Assembly (NCBI RefSeq): GCF_000156195.1 | Contig: NZ_GG688321.1 | Location: forward strand, 226,274-290,273 | Length of the DNA stretch: 64,000 nt | Source: Bacteroides finegoldii DSM 17565 | Lineage (GTDB): Bacteria; Bacteroidota; Bacteroidia; Bacteroidales; Bacteroidaceae | Direction of reading: 5' to 3' | Shown here: in pieces, positions 45,796 through 55,165 of the stretch | Numbering within the stretch: the stretch's first letter is position 1 | How the letters are laid out: each line of letters opens with the position of its first letter | Position numbers and translations under genes: made by a program | Notes under the pieces: generated by a model | What the model was told of the DNA's origin: nothing | The model's database searches: none | Seen by the model: the letters and a program-made list of their open reading frames with translations, nothing else

Positions 45796-45883
45796 GTTGA
45801 GAGTTGAAAGTTAAGAGTTGAAAGTTGTTATCTGAATAACATTTTCAAGTCTTAACTTTCAACTTTCAACTTTCAACTTTCAA
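45796..45883 (+). repeat. AACTTTC heptamer repeats with inverted copies between lysS and gpsA
   Basis: Four consecutive AACTTTC units fill 45854-45881. The inverse words GAGAGTTGAAAGTT and GAGTTGAAAGTT lie at about 45801-45827, so the transcript can form a long imperfect hairpin. Such heptamer runs are frequent in Bacteroides intergenic DNA and may act as terminators or attenuators. Confidence 0.7.
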
Positions 45884-45889
45884 TTAGAA

Positions 45890-46885
45890 ATGAAATTACC
45901 CGGCAAGATAGCGATAATGGGCGGAGGAAGTTGGGCTACAGCCATCGCAAAGATGTGTCTGGCCCAAGAAGACTCTATCAATTGGTATATGCGACGCGAT
46001 GACCGCATCGCAGATTTCAAGAGATTAGGGCATAATCCGGCCTATCTAACAGGAGTGAAATTCGATACCAAACGTATCTCTTTCAGTTCCAATATCAACG
46101 ATATTGTGAAAGAATCGGATACACTAATCTTCGTCACTCCCTCCCCTTATCTGAAGGCACACTTGAAAAAGCTGAAAACCAAGATTAAAGATAAATTTAT
46201 CATTACCGCTATCAAAGGAATCGTACCCGACGACAATGTTATCGTGTCCGAATACTTCACTAAGGAATATGGCGTACCACCTGAAAACATCGCTGTGCTG
46301 GCAGGTCCCTGCCATGCGGAAGAAGTGGCTTTGGAACGTCTTTCTTATCTAACCATCGCTTGTCCCGACAAGGATAAGGCACGTATTTTTGCGCGCAGAT
46401 TGGGAAGCAGTTTTATCAAAACTTCGGTCAGCGACGACGTTTCGGGTATCGAATACAGTTCGGTGCTGAAAAATGTATATGCCATTGCTGCCGGTATTTG
46501 TAGCGGGTTGAAATATGGTGACAACTTTCAAGCTGTGTTGATTTCCAACGCCATACAGGAAATGAACCGTTTTCTAAACACGGTACACCCGTTGAACAGA
46601 AACGTAGATGAATCTGTTTATCTGGGGGACTTGCTGGTGACCGGTTATTCCAATTTCAGCCGTAACCGTACATTCGGCACGATGATAGGCAAAGGATATT
46701 CCGTGAAGAGTGCACAGATTGAAATGGAAATGATTGCGGAAGGTTACTATGGTACGAAGTGTATCAAGGAAATCAACAAACATCATCATGTCAATATGCC
46801 CATATTGGACGCTGTTTACAACATCCTGTACGAGCGTATCTCGCCCACGATCGAGATTAAATTATTAACTGATTCTTTTAGATAA
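45890..46885 (+). CDS. gpsA: Glycerol-3-phosphate dehydrogenase [NAD(P)+]
   Basis: The 331-residue protein begins with a Rossmann fold ([20 protein letters not shown]). It has the family motifs [31 protein letters not shown] and [20 protein letters not shown], the last carrying the catalytic lysine. It reduces dihydroxyacetone phosphate to sn-glycerol-3-phosphate, the backbone for phospholipids. It lies 19 bases before pgi and is probably co-transcribed with it. Confidence 0.93.
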   Translation: MKLPGKIAIMGGGSWATAIAKMCLAQEDSINWYMRRDDRIADFKRLGHNPAYLTGVKFDTKRISFSSNINDIVKESDTLIFVTPSPYLKAHLKKLKTKIKDKFIITAIKGIVPDDNVIVSEYFTKEYGVPPENIAVLAGPCHAEEVALERLSYLTIACPDKDKARIFARRLGSSFIKTSVSDDVSGIEYSSVLKNVYAIAAGICSGLKYGDNFQAVLISNAIQEMNRFLNTVHPLNRNVDESVYLGDLLVTGYSNFSRNRTFGTMIGKGYSVKSAQIEMEMIAEGYYGTKCIKEINKHHHVNMPILDAVYNILYERISPTIEIKLLTDSFR

Positions 46886-46904
46886 CCTTATAAACAAAAA
46901 CGAT

Positions 46905-48242
46905 ATGATAAACTTGAACATTGAAAAGACATTTGGATTTATCTCCAAAGAAAAAGTTTCTGCTTACGAAGCTGAGGTTAAAGCCGCACAGGAAATGCTT
47001 GAAAAAGGAACAGGCAAAGGTAATGACTTTTTAGGATGGTTGCACTTGCCTTCTTCTATCACTAAAGAACACCTGGCTGACTTGAATGCTACTGCAAAGG
47101 TTTTGAGAGATAACTGCGAGGTAGTAATCGTTGCCGGTATCGGTGGTAGCTACTTGGGAGCACGTGCCGTCATCGAGGCTCTGTCCAACAGCTTTACCTG
47201 GCTGCAGAATAAGAAGGCTGATCCGATCATGATTTATGCCGGACATAATATCAGTGAAGATTATTTGTATGAACTCACTGAATATCTGAAAGACAAGAAG
47301 TTCGGTGTCATCAATATCTCCAAATCAGGAACTACAACTGAAACAGCACTCGCTTTCCGTTTGCTGAAAAAACAATGTGAAGACCAACGCGGTAAAGAAA
47401 CTGCCAAGAAAGTAATCGTTGCCGTTACGGACGCCAAAAAGGGTGCTGCCCGTGTCACAGCCGACAAGGAAGGATATAAAACGTTCATCATCCCCGATAA
47501 CGTGGGCGGACGTTTTTCTGTACTGACTCCAGTAGGTTTACTGCCGATTGCAGTTGCCGGATTCGACATTGAGAAACTGGTTGCCGGTGCTGCCGATATG
47601 GAAAAAGCATGTGGCTCTGACGTTGCTTTTGCTGAAAATCCTGCCGCTATCTATGCCGCGACCCGTAACGAGTTATACAGAAATGGCAAGAAGATTGAAA
47701 TTCTCGTTAACTTCTGCCCGAAACTACACTATGTGAGCGAATGGTGGAAACAACTTTACGGGGAATCTGAAGGAAAAGATAACAAAGGTATTTTCCCTGC
47801 ATCGGTGGATTTTTCAACTGACCTTCACTCTATGGGTCAATGGATTCAGGAAGGTGAACGTTCTATCTTCGAAACTGTAATCTCAGTAGAGAAGGTAAAT
47901 CATAAACTGGAAGTTCCTTCTGACGAAGCAAATCTGGATGGCTTGAACTTCTTAGCTGGCAAGCGCGTGGATGAAGTAAACAAAATGGCGGAATTGGGTA
48001 CTCAATTGGCTCATGTTGATGGCGGTGTACCTAATATGCGTATCGTTCTTCCGGAACTGACCGAGTACAATATCGGCGGTCTGCTTTATTTCTTTGAAAA
48101 GGCTTGTGGTATCAGTGGCTATCTGCTAGGCGTCAACCCTTTCAACCAGCCAGGTGTGGAAGCATACAAAAAGAATATGTTTGCTTTACTGAACAAGCCG
48201 GGTTATGAAGAAGAATCTAAAGCGATTCAGGCAAGACTGTAA
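46905..48242 (+). CDS. pgi: Glucose-6-phosphate isomerase
   Basis: The 445-residue protein is the short bacterial type. It has [20 protein letters not shown], the phosphate-binding [19 protein letters not shown], and the signature-like [19 protein letters not shown] and [19 protein letters not shown]. It interconverts glucose-6-phosphate and fructose-6-phosphate in the cytoplasm. Fructose-6-phosphate is also the product of the window's mannose pathway. A long inverted repeat follows the stop. Confidence 0.94.
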   Translation: MINLNIEKTFGFISKEKVSAYEAEVKAAQEMLEKGTGKGNDFLGWLHLPSSITKEHLADLNATAKVLRDNCEVVIVAGIGGSYLGARAVIEALSNSFTWLQNKKADPIMIYAGHNISEDYLYELTEYLKDKKFGVINISKSGTTTETALAFRLLKKQCEDQRGKETAKKVIVAVTDAKKGAARVTADKEGYKTFIIPDNVGGRFSVLTPVGLLPIAVAGFDIEKLVAGAADMEKACGSDVAFAENPAAIYAATRNELYRNGKKIEILVNFCPKLHYVSEWWKQLYGESEGKDNKGIFPASVDFSTDLHSMGQWIQEGERSIFETVISVEKVNHKLEVPSDEANLDGLNFLAGKRVDEVNKMAELGTQLAHVDGGVPNMRIVLPELTEYNIGGLLYFFEKACGISGYLLGVNPFNQPGVEAYKKNMFALLNKPGYEEESKAIQARL

Positions 48243-48261
48243 GTAATATTATTAAATGCAA

Positions 48262-48330
48262 AATTAACGCAGATTTTCGCAAAGAAACCTTCTTATAAAG
48301 AAGTCTGATCTGCGAGAATCTGCGTTAATT
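48262..48330. terminator. Long inverted repeat after pgi
   Basis: AATTAACGCAGATTTTCGCA at 48262-48281 is inverted at 48311-48330 with one G-U-compatible mismatch. The 29-base loop contains a smaller CTTCTT/AAGAAG hairpin. It separates convergent genes and probably ends both transcripts. The word resembles dispersed Bacteroides intergenic repeats. Confidence 0.65.
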
Positions 48331-48362
48331 CTGCGTTTAAACCAATAAACTGCAATCAGCTA

Positions 48363-48863
48363 TCAATTTTCTTTTTCATTCGTTGTTTTCAGTCCGATGA
48401 CTTCTTCAGCTCCTTCACACTCAGCTTTGGAGGAAAGATAAAATTCCAATTTCACGTCACCGTTCTCATCAACATGTTCGATGGTGGCTCGAACTATAAC
48501 CTGACTTTGTGTCACGCCGTCTTTGAAACGCAGTTGCCCTTTATCTTCATCCGTCAGATTTCCCTCAGTCGAAACTTCCTCCTCTTTATAAATAAGCTTA
48601 GTAGCCAATTCTTCATCATTCTGAAGTTTGAATGTTTTTAATTCAGCTCCGTTACCGTCCAAAAGTAAAAGAGCTTCCACCTCATCCCCCACTTTCAGAG
48701 TCGGCAAATTATCCATCTTATTGGCATAGTCTTCTCCTTCAACGCTATTATTGTCAGAATCAACCTTAACAGATAGCTTCTCTATTTTAATGATAGGACT
48801 CTCCCCACCATCGGAGCAGGCGCCTAGAAACAATGGTAGCAGTAATAATACTCTCTTTTTCAT
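48363..48863 (-). CDS. Small hypothetical lipoprotein
   Basis: With the ATG at 48863 the protein is 166 residues and begins MKKRVLLLLPLFLGACSDGG, a clear lipoprotein signal with the cysteine at residue 16. The mature part is acidic, with alternating beta-rich segments (KVGDEVEALLLLDGNGAELK, QVIVRATIEHVDENGDVKLE). I do not recognise a family with confidence. It is single, convergent with pgi, and probably an envelope protein. A second cysteine (about residue 150) could bind a partner. Confidence 0.7.
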   Translation of the reverse strand: MKKRVLLLLPLFLGACSDGGESPIIKIEKLSVKVDSDNNSVEGEDYANKMDNLPTLKVGDEVEALLLLDGNGAELKTFKLQNDEELATKLIYKEEEVSTEGNLTDEDKGQLRFKDGVTQSQVIVRATIEHVDENGDVKLEFYLSSKAECEGAEEVIGLKTTNEKEN

Positions 48864-48965
48864 GCTATCGTCTAATTTTATAATGCTACAAAAATACATA
48901 TTATCTTCTAAATAGCAAAAAATGTGTAACTTTGTGCTTCAAAACTAATTAATAGATATTTAGAT

Positions 48966-49659
48966 ATGTCTCAGAAAAAGATAAAAGCTGTCCTATTCGA
49001 TATGGACGGTGTGCTCTTTAACTCTATGCCTTACCACTCTGAAGCTTGGCATAATGTAATGAAATCGCATGGACTTACTCTTAGTCGCGAAGAAGCTTAT
49101 ATGCACGAAGGACGAACGGGAGCCGCTACTATCAATATTGTATTCCAACGCGAATTGGGTAGGGAGGCAACACAGGAAGAAATAGAAAGTATCTATCAAG
49201 AGAAGAGTGTTTTATTCAATTCTTACACAGAAGCCGAGCGGATGCCCGGCGCATGGGAGTTGCTGCAAAAAAATAAAAAATGAAGGACTGGTTCCTATGG
49301 TAGTGACAGGCTCCGGACAGTTGTCTTTGCTCGAACGGCTGGAACACAACTTTCCCGGAATGTTTCATAAAGAACTGATGGTAACAGCTTTTGATGTGAA
49401 ATATGGGAAACCAAATCCGGAACCTTATTTGATGGCTCTTAAAAAAGGCAGACTGAAAGCCGATGAAGCCGTAGTTATAGAAAACGCTCCTTTAGGAGTG
49501 GAAGCCGGACATAAAGCTGGTATATTCACTATCGCTGTTAATACAGGTCCGTTAGATGGTCAGGTTCTGCTGGATTCCGGAGCTGATTTATTGTTTCCTT
49601 CCATGCAAGCCTTATGCAATGAATGGGACAACTGCTTAATTCACCTAGATTCTATCTAA
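48966..49659 (+). pseudogene. HAD-superfamily phosphatase (beta-phosphoglucomutase-like), frameshifted
   Basis: The first frame (48966-49283) encodes the HAD motif I (VLFDMDGVLFNSMPYH) and cap, then stops right after MPGAWELLQ. The second frame resumes with KIKNEGLVPMVVTGSGQLSL (motif II) and continues through YGKPNPEPY (motif III) and VVIENAPLGVEAGHKAG. The break is at an A7 run (49267-49273) followed by T and A6. Removing one A restores a single protein of about 230 residues. It is either a real disruption, a read/assembly indel, or a slippage-restored gene. It lies 19 bases before fkp and would be expected in the same transcript. Sugar-phosphate or nucleotide-phosphate hydrolysis is the general family role. 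Confidence 0.8.
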
Positions 49660-49677
49660 GTTAACACCAATTCCACT

Positions 49678-52530
49678 ATGCAAAAGTTATTGTCTGTACC
49701 CCCAAATTTAATTCATTGCTTTCATGAACTGGAAGAAGTAAATCGTACCGATTGGTTTTGCACGTCTGATCCTGTTGGAAGCAAACTAGGCTCCGGTGGT
49801 GGAACCACATGGCTACTGCAAGCCTGTCATCAGGAATTTGCTCCACAAGTTCCTTTCAGTGATTGGATAGGACGAGAGAAAAGAATATTACTCCATGCGG
49901 GCGGACAAAGCCGTCGTCTGCCAAGTTATGGTCCTTCCGGCAAGATACTGACTCCGATCCCAATCTTCAGTTGGGAACGGGGACAAAAGCTAGGACAGAA
50001 CCTGCTGTCGCTGCAACTGCCGCTATATGAAAGAATCATGAAACAAGCTCCCAACGGGCTGAATACTTTGATAGCGAGCGGCGATGTATATATCCGTTCG
50101 GAAAAGCCACTGCAAGACATTCCGAATGTAGATGTGGTATGTTACGGTTTATGGGTAAATCCTTCATTAGCAACCCATCACGGCGTGTTTGTTTCTAATC
50201 GGGAAAGTCCGGAGATTCTCGATTTCATGTTACAGAAACCTTCTCTTGAAGACTTGGAAAGGCTGTCGAAAACACATCTCTTCTTGATGGATATCGGTAT
50301 CTGGATTTTAAGTGACCGTGCCATTGAAGTATTAATGAAACGGTCATTAAAAAGTGGAACGAGCGATATTAACTATTATGACTTATATTCGGACTACGGA
50401 CTGGCTTTGGGAAAACACCCTAAAACGAAAGATGAAGAAATCAACCGCTTATCGGTAGCAATCCTGCCACTGCCCGGTGGAGAATTTTATCATTACGGCA
50501 CAAGCCACGAATTGATATCTTCTACTTTGACCATACAGGATAAGGTACGCGACCAACGGAAAATCATGCATCGTAAAGTAAAACCGAATCCGGCTATTTT
50601 CATTCAGAATTCCATCACACAGATATCTCTTTCCGCCAACAATGCTAATTTGTGGATCGAAAACAGCTATGTGGGAAAAGAATGGAAACTGGGATCTCGC
50701 CAAATCATAACGGGAGTTCCGGAAAACCATTGGAATATAACTATTCCTGACAATGTCTGCATCGATATCATCCCTATCGGAGAACATGATTTCATAGCAC
50801 GCCCGTACGGGTTGGATGACATATTCAAGGGGGCCCTGAACAATGAAACGACTATGTATCTCAATATCCCTTTTTCACAGTGGATGCAAGAAAGAGGACT
50901 TGACTGGGAAGCAATCGAAGGCCGGACGGATGATTTACAATCGGCCGCTATCTTCCCAAGAACCAATTCCATTCAGGAATTGGGAATAGTACTCCGGTGG
51001 ATGACATCGGAACCACAATTAGAAAAAGGGAAAGAACTTTGGAAGAAATCCGTGAAAGTTTCTGCTGATGAAATCTCGGCAAATGCCAATCTCAAACGTC
51101 TTTACACCCAACGTCGCAATTATCGATGTGAGAATTGGAAAGGCTTGGCAGCCAATTATGAGAAGAGTGTTTTCTATCAGCTCGATTTACAGGATGCTGC
51201 CAACGAGTTTGTACATTTAGACTTGGAAACTCCCGACATTCTGAAAGAAGATGCGGCTCCGATGGTACGGATACATAACCGAATGCTCCGTGCACGGATT
51301 ATGAAATTACGTGGAAACGGCGAATGGCAGAAAGAAGAACAAGCAGCTTTCCAACTTCTCCGCGATGGTTTACTAGGAGCAATGTCCACACGAAAAAATC
51401 ATCCGGCACTCAGCGTTTATTCCGATCAAATCGTATGGGGACGTAGCCCTGTCCGAATTGACATGGCAGGAGGATGGACGGATACACCTCCTTATTCTCT
51501 TTATTCGGGAGGAAGTGTTGTCAATCTCGCCATTGAATTAAACGGTCAGCCACCCTTGCAGGTATATGTAAAACCGTGCAAGGAATTCCACATTGTTCTT
51601 CGTTCTATAGATATGGGAGCTATGGAGGTCATAAGTAATTATGATGAACTGCAAGACTACAAGAAAGTAGGTTCTCCGTTTTCTATCCCCAAAGCCGCTC
51701 TTACTTTGGCAGGTTTCGCTCCTGCATTCTCTGCCGAACGTTACACCTCACTGAAAGAGCAATTGAAAGCTTTTGGTTCGGGCCTCGAAATAACATTATT
51801 AGCAGCTATTCCTGCCGGTTCAGGTTTGGGAACAAGTTCTATTTTGGCTTCTACCGTACTCGGAGCAATCAATGACTTCTGCGGACTGGCTTGGGATAAA
51901 AACGAAATTTGCAGTTATACACTTGTATTGGAACAGTTATTGACCACAGGAGGCGGATGGCAGGATCAATACGGCGGTGTCTTCTCTGGCGTCAAGCTGC
52001 TTCAATCCGAAGCAGGTTTCGAACAAAATCCATTGGTACGATGGCTGCCCGACCAGCTATTTGTTCATCCCGACTATCGTGACTGCCACTTATTATATTA
52101 CACAGGAATCACCCGCACAGCCAAAGGTATTCTGGCAGAAATAGTCAGTTCCATGTTCCTTAATTCAGGCACACATCTGAGTCTATTGGCGGAAATGAAA
52201 GCACACACTATGGATATGAGCGAAGCTATCCTCCGTAGTAATTTCACTAATTTCGGCAATCTGGTGGGCAAAACTTGGATACAGAACCAAGCATTGGATT
52301 GTGGAACAAATCCACCGGCAGTAGCTGCCATTATCGAAAAGATCAAAGATTATACGTTAGGATATAAACTGCCGGGTGCAGGTGGTGGTGGCTATCTGTA
52401 TATGGTAGCCAAAGATCCACAAGCCGCAGGACTGATTCGTCGGATTCTGACTGAAGAGGCTCCAAATCCACGTGCCCGCTTTGTAGAAATGTCTCTTTCC
52501 AATAAAGGACTTCAGATTTCAAGAAGTTAA
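49678..52530 (+). CDS. fkp: Bifunctional L-fucokinase / fucose-1-phosphate guanylyltransferase
   Basis: The 950-residue protein matches Fkp, known from B. fragilis. The N-terminal pyrophosphorylase half (about 1-560) has LLHAGGQSRRLPSYGPSGKI, and the C-terminal GHMP kinase half (about 580-950) has WGRSPVRIDMAGGWTDTPPY, IPAGSGLGTSSILASTVLGA and KLPGAGGGGYLYM. It salvages external L-fucose to fucose-1-phosphate and then GDP-fucose for capsule and glycoprotein fucosylation. Length is as expected. The upstream HAD gene may share its promoter. Confidence 0.95.
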   Translation: MQKLLSVPPNLIHCFHELEEVNRTDWFCTSDPVGSKLGSGGGTTWLLQACHQEFAPQVPFSDWIGREKRILLHAGGQSRRLPSYGPSGKILTPIPIFSWERGQKLGQNLLSLQLPLYERIMKQAPNGLNTLIASGDVYIRSEKPLQDIPNVDVVCYGLWVNPSLATHHGVFVSNRESPEILDFMLQKPSLEDLERLSKTHLFLMDIGIWILSDRAIEVLMKRSLKSGTSDINYYDLYSDYGLALGKHPKTKDEEINRLSVAILPLPGGEFYHYGTSHELISSTLTIQDKVRDQRKIMHRKVKPNPAIFIQNSITQISLSANNANLWIENSYVGKEWKLGSRQIITGVPENHWNITIPDNVCIDIIPIGEHDFIARPYGLDDIFKGALNNETTMYLNIPFSQWMQERGLDWEAIEGRTDDLQSAAIFPRTNSIQELGIVLRWMTSEPQLEKGKELWKKSVKVSADEISANANLKRLYTQRRNYRCENWKGLAANYEKSVFYQLDLQDAANEFVHLDLETPDILKEDAAPMVRIHNRMLRARIMKLRGNGEWQKEEQAAFQLLRDGLLGAMSTRKNHPALSVYSDQIVWGRSPVRIDMAGGWTDTPPYSLYSGGSVVNLAIELNGQPPLQVYVKPCKEFHIVLRSIDMGAMEVISNYDELQDYKKVGSPFSIPKAALTLAGFAPAFSAERYTSLKEQLKAFGSGLEITLLAAIPAGSGLGTSSILASTVLGAINDFCGLAWDKNEICSYTLVLEQLLTTGGGWQDQYGGVFSGVKLLQSEAGFEQNPLVRWLPDQLFVHPDYRDCHLLYYTGITRTAKGILAEIVSSMFLNSGTHLSLLAEMKAHTMDMSEAILRSNFTNFGNLVGKTWIQNQALDCGTNPPAVAAIIEKIKDYTLGYKLPGAGGGGYLYMVAKDPQAAGLIRRILTEEAPNPRARFVEMSLSNKGLQISRS

Positions 52531-52543
52531 AATCTCAAATTAA

Positions 52544-52579
52544 AGCCTGGACATAGGAATCATCCGTCATGTCCAGGCT
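52544..52579. terminator. Hairpin after fkp
   Basis: AGCCTGGACAT at 52544-52554 is exactly inverted at 52569-52579 around a 14-base loop. It sits between fkp and the convergent small membrane-protein gene. Confidence 0.7.
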
Positions 52580-52608
52580 CTAAATTTCAATTCTCATAAT
52601 TGGTTCGT

Positions 52609-52719
52609 TTACAGATTAATACTTGAAATTACTGTAAAATAAATTAAAAGAACGATAAAGACGATAGCTCCAACAATCAACACAATACTAGACCATTTCT
52701 TTTTTCCAGCTTCTTCCAT
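52609..52719 (-). CDS. Small single-pass membrane protein (36 residues)
   Basis: The reading frame begins MEEAGKKKWSS and continues IVLIVGAIVFIVLLIYFTVI before ending SSINL. It has a charged N-terminus, one strong 20-residue membrane helix and a short polar tail. Start (ATG at 52719) and stop (TAA at 52609-52611) are clear. It lies alone between the fkp hairpin and a long noncoding stretch. No homologue is recognised from sequence alone. Its coherence as a membrane peptide argues against chance. Orientation is probably N-in by the positive-inside rule. Confidence 0.6.
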   Translation of the reverse strand: MEEAGKKKWSSIVLIVGAIVFIVLLIYFTVISSINL

Positions 52720-52838
52720 AATAAGCAAAATCTAGGGTTAATACAAATTATCATCATTGCAAAAATGATATTTTATACGGAAATATCGATTGCATTAAAC
52801 AACTTATTTGTATAATTCGGATTAAATTATGCTAGTAT

Positions 52839-52876
52839 AAAGTAAAAGATTAAAGTAAAAGATTAAAGTAAAAGAT
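52839..52876. repeat. 13-bp tandem repeat (three copies)
   Basis: AAAGTAAAAGATT is repeated at 52839, 52852 and 52865 (the last copy is one base short). It lies in the 368-base stretch 52720-53087, where no gene was found. Copy number of such tracts often varies between strains. Confidence 0.8.
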
Positions 52877-53087
52877 GGTATCGATTCATGAAAGAAGAGG
52901 TATGAAATCAATATGAAAGAGAAGTAAATTCAGTCTTCGGAGTTTACAATTAAACATGAATTTAAGGTCAACAATAGATCAACAATAAGACATATTAGAC
53001 AAGATTTAGTCCAATTTTGACTTTAAAATAATAGTCACCAAAAAAGAAACCCCTCAACAATCAACTGATTATCAAAGGATTTCTTCG

Positions 53088-53160
53088 TGACCCCGGTGCG
53101 ATTCAAACGCACGACCTTCAGAACCGGAATCTGACGCTCTATTCACTAAGCTACGGGGCC
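53088..53160 (-). tRNA. tRNA-Arg (anticodon CCG)
   Basis: The 73-base minus-strand gene folds with acceptor GGCCCCG/CGGGGTC, a D-arm GCTT..GAGC, anticodon stem TCAGA/TCTGA around loop TTCCGGT (anticodon CCG at 53127-53125), and a T-arm with GTTTGAATC. The discriminator is A, and no CCA follows. It reads the arginine codon CGG. Confidence 0.93.
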
Positions 53161-53178
53161 ATTTTTTTAAATGCGAAG

Positions 53179-53186
53179 CAAAAGTA
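53179..53186 (-). promoter_or_regulatory. Promoter -7 box for tRNA-Arg
   Basis: On the minus strand this reads TACTTTTG, an exact TAnnTTTG match, 19 bases before the mature tRNA 5' end. Confidence 0.65.
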
Positions 53187-53346
53187 TAAAAAATTTTCTC
53201 ATCTTCCTAATGTTTCTCCTTTTTTTATAGTTCTTAAGGCAATCCATCTTATTAAGAGTTTGTTATTTTGAAATGATTTAGAGCATATACTTTATCATTT
53301 TGACAATCTTTTAGAGATTTACCATTACATATATCAATTTTATTCC

Positions 53347-53354
53347 TATCTTTG
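53347..53354 (+). promoter_or_regulatory. Promoter -7 box for asnA
   Basis: TATCTTTG matches TAnnTTTG exactly, 26 bases before the asnA ATG. Confidence 0.65.
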
Positions 53355-53379
53355 CCAACAATTAACATTCAACAAACCT

Positions 53380-54417
53380 ATGAGTTACTTGATAAAACCT
53401 AAGAACTATAAACCACTACTCGACCTCAAACAGACCGAGCTAGGAATTAAACAAATAAAAGAGTTCTTCCAATTAAACTTATCATCCGAATTACGTCTCA
53501 GACGTGTAACAGCCCCCTTGTTTGTATTAAAAGGAATGGGTATCAATGATGACTTAAATGGAATTGAACGTCCTGTCTCTTTCCCCATCAAAGACTTGGG
53601 AGACGCACAGGCAGAAGTGGTTCATTCATTGGCCAAATGGAAAAGACTAACTTTAGCTGATTACCACATTGAACCGGGATATGGCATTTATACGGATATG
53701 AATGCTATTCGCTCGGATGAAGAACTGGGTAATCTACATTCTCTATATGTGGATCAATGGGACTGGGAACGCGTTATCACCGATGAAGACAGAAACATAC
53801 ACTTCCTAAAAGAAATCGTAAACCGTATTTATGCGGCCATGATTCGCACCGAATATATGGTATACGAAATGTATCCCCAAATTAAACCTTGTTTGCCACA
53901 AAAGCTGCATTTTATTCATTCAGAGGAGTTACGCCAACTCTATCCTAACTTGGAACCTAAATGCCGTGAGCATGCCATCTGCCAAAAATACGGTGCTGTA
54001 TTCATCATTGGTATAGGATGCAAATTGAGTGATGGCAAAAAACATGACGGACGCGCACCGGATTATGATGATTATACAACAATCGGACTGAATAATTTAC
54101 CCGGATTAAACGGTGACCTTCTTCTGTGGGACGATGTACTGCAACGTTCCATCGAATTATCATCAATGGGTATACGTGTAGACAAGGAGGCTCTACAACG
54201 ACAATTAAAAGAAGAAAAAGAAGAGAAAAGACTGGAACTTTATTTCCATAAACGTTTGATGAACGACGCACTTCCATTATCCATCGGTGGAGGTATCGGT
54301 CAATCTCGCTTGTGTATGTTTTACCTTCGTAAAGCCCATATCGGAGAGATACAAGCTAGTATTTGGCCTGAAGATATGCGCAAGGAATGCGAAGAACTAG
54401 AAATTCACCTTATATAA
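53380..54417 (+). CDS. asnA: Aspartate-ammonia ligase
   Basis: The 345-residue protein is a class II tRNA-synthetase-like asparagine synthetase A. It begins [20 protein letters not shown] and shows [40 protein letters not shown] and the C-terminal [20 protein letters not shown], which corresponds to motif 3. It makes asparagine from aspartate and ammonia using ATP. The ung gene starts five bases after its stop, so the two are probably co-transcribed. Confidence 0.94.
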   Translation: MSYLIKPKNYKPLLDLKQTELGIKQIKEFFQLNLSSELRLRRVTAPLFVLKGMGINDDLNGIERPVSFPIKDLGDAQAEVVHSLAKWKRLTLADYHIEPGYGIYTDMNAIRSDEELGNLHSLYVDQWDWERVITDEDRNIHFLKEIVNRIYAAMIRTEYMVYEMYPQIKPCLPQKLHFIHSEELRQLYPNLEPKCREHAICQKYGAVFIIGIGCKLSDGKKHDGRAPDYDDYTTIGLNNLPGLNGDLLLWDDVLQRSIELSSMGIRVDKEALQRQLKEEKEEKRLELYFHKRLMNDALPLSIGGGIGQSRLCMFYLRKAHIGEIQASIWPEDMRKECEELEIHLI

Positions 54418-54422
54418 TTATC

Positions 54423-55085
54423 ATGAACGTACAAATTGAAGAAAGCTGGAAAGTACATTTAGCACCTGAATTCGACAAAGACTACTTTCGGACATTAACG
54501 GATTTCGTCAGAAGCGAATATAGTCAATATCAGATATTTCCTCCGGGAAGACTGATTTTCAATGCTTTCAACCTTTGTCCTTTCGACAAAGTGAAAGTTG
54601 TAATTATAGGGCAAGATCCTTATCATGGTCCCGGTCAAGCACATGGCCTCTGTTTTTCCGTAAATGACGGAGTTCCTTTCCCTCCTTCATTGGTAAATAT
54701 CTTTAAAGAGATTAAAGCGGACCTTGGTACCGATGCACCTGTTACGGGTAACTTAACACGTTGGGCCGAGCAAGGAGTTCTGCTCCTCAACGCTACCCTA
54801 ACTGTGCGGGCTCATCAAGCCGGTTCACACCAAAATCGGGGATGGGAAGTCTTTACTGACGCAGCCATCCGCACGTTAGCAGAAAATAGAGAAAATATCG
54901 TATTTATCTTGTGGGGATCATACGCACAAAAGAAAGGGGCTTTTATCGACCGCAACAGACATTTAGTACTCACATCAGCACACCCCTCTCCCCTTTCTGC
55001 TTACAATGGTTTTTTCGGCAACAAACATTTCAGCCGGGCAAACGATTATTTGAAGGCACACGGAAAAACAGAAATTATCTGGTAG
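54423..55085 (+). CDS. ung: Uracil-DNA glycosylase
   Basis: The 220-residue protein has the family 1 UDG motifs [20 protein letters not shown] (catalytic Asp and Tyr) and [20 protein letters not shown] (catalytic His and the leucine-loop region). It removes uracil from DNA as the first step of base excision repair. The ATG at 54423 is chosen since it lies just past the asnA stop. A longer frame would overlap asnA by 31 bases. Confidence 0.95.
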   Translation: MNVQIEESWKVHLAPEFDKDYFRTLTDFVRSEYSQYQIFPPGRLIFNAFNLCPFDKVKVVIIGQDPYHGPGQAHGLCFSVNDGVPFPPSLVNIFKEIKADLGTDAPVTGNLTRWAEQGVLLLNATLTVRAHQAGSHQNRGWEVFTDAAIRTLAENRENIVFILWGSYAQKKGAFIDRNRHLVLTSAHPSPLSAYNGFFGNKHFSRANDYLKAHGKTEIIW

Positions 55086-55110
55086 AAAGTTTGCAATAAT
55101 ATATAAAAAG

Positions 55111-55150
55111 TGGCGGCATTTTTCTTTCGTAATAAATGCCGCCATTTTTT
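55111..55150. terminator. Terminator between ung and lptD-like gene
   Basis: TGGCGGCATTT at 55111-55121 is inverted at 55134-55144 and followed by TTTTTT. A-runs on the other side make it suitable for both strands. Confidence 0.87.
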
Positions 55151-55165
55151 ATATATTCACCTATT

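Noticed and set aside
49207-49659. Separate 150-residue gene downstream of the HAD fragment
   Set aside because: Its sequence is simply the second half of the same HAD protein in a shifted frame. The first residues are a translation of the upstream half in the wrong frame.
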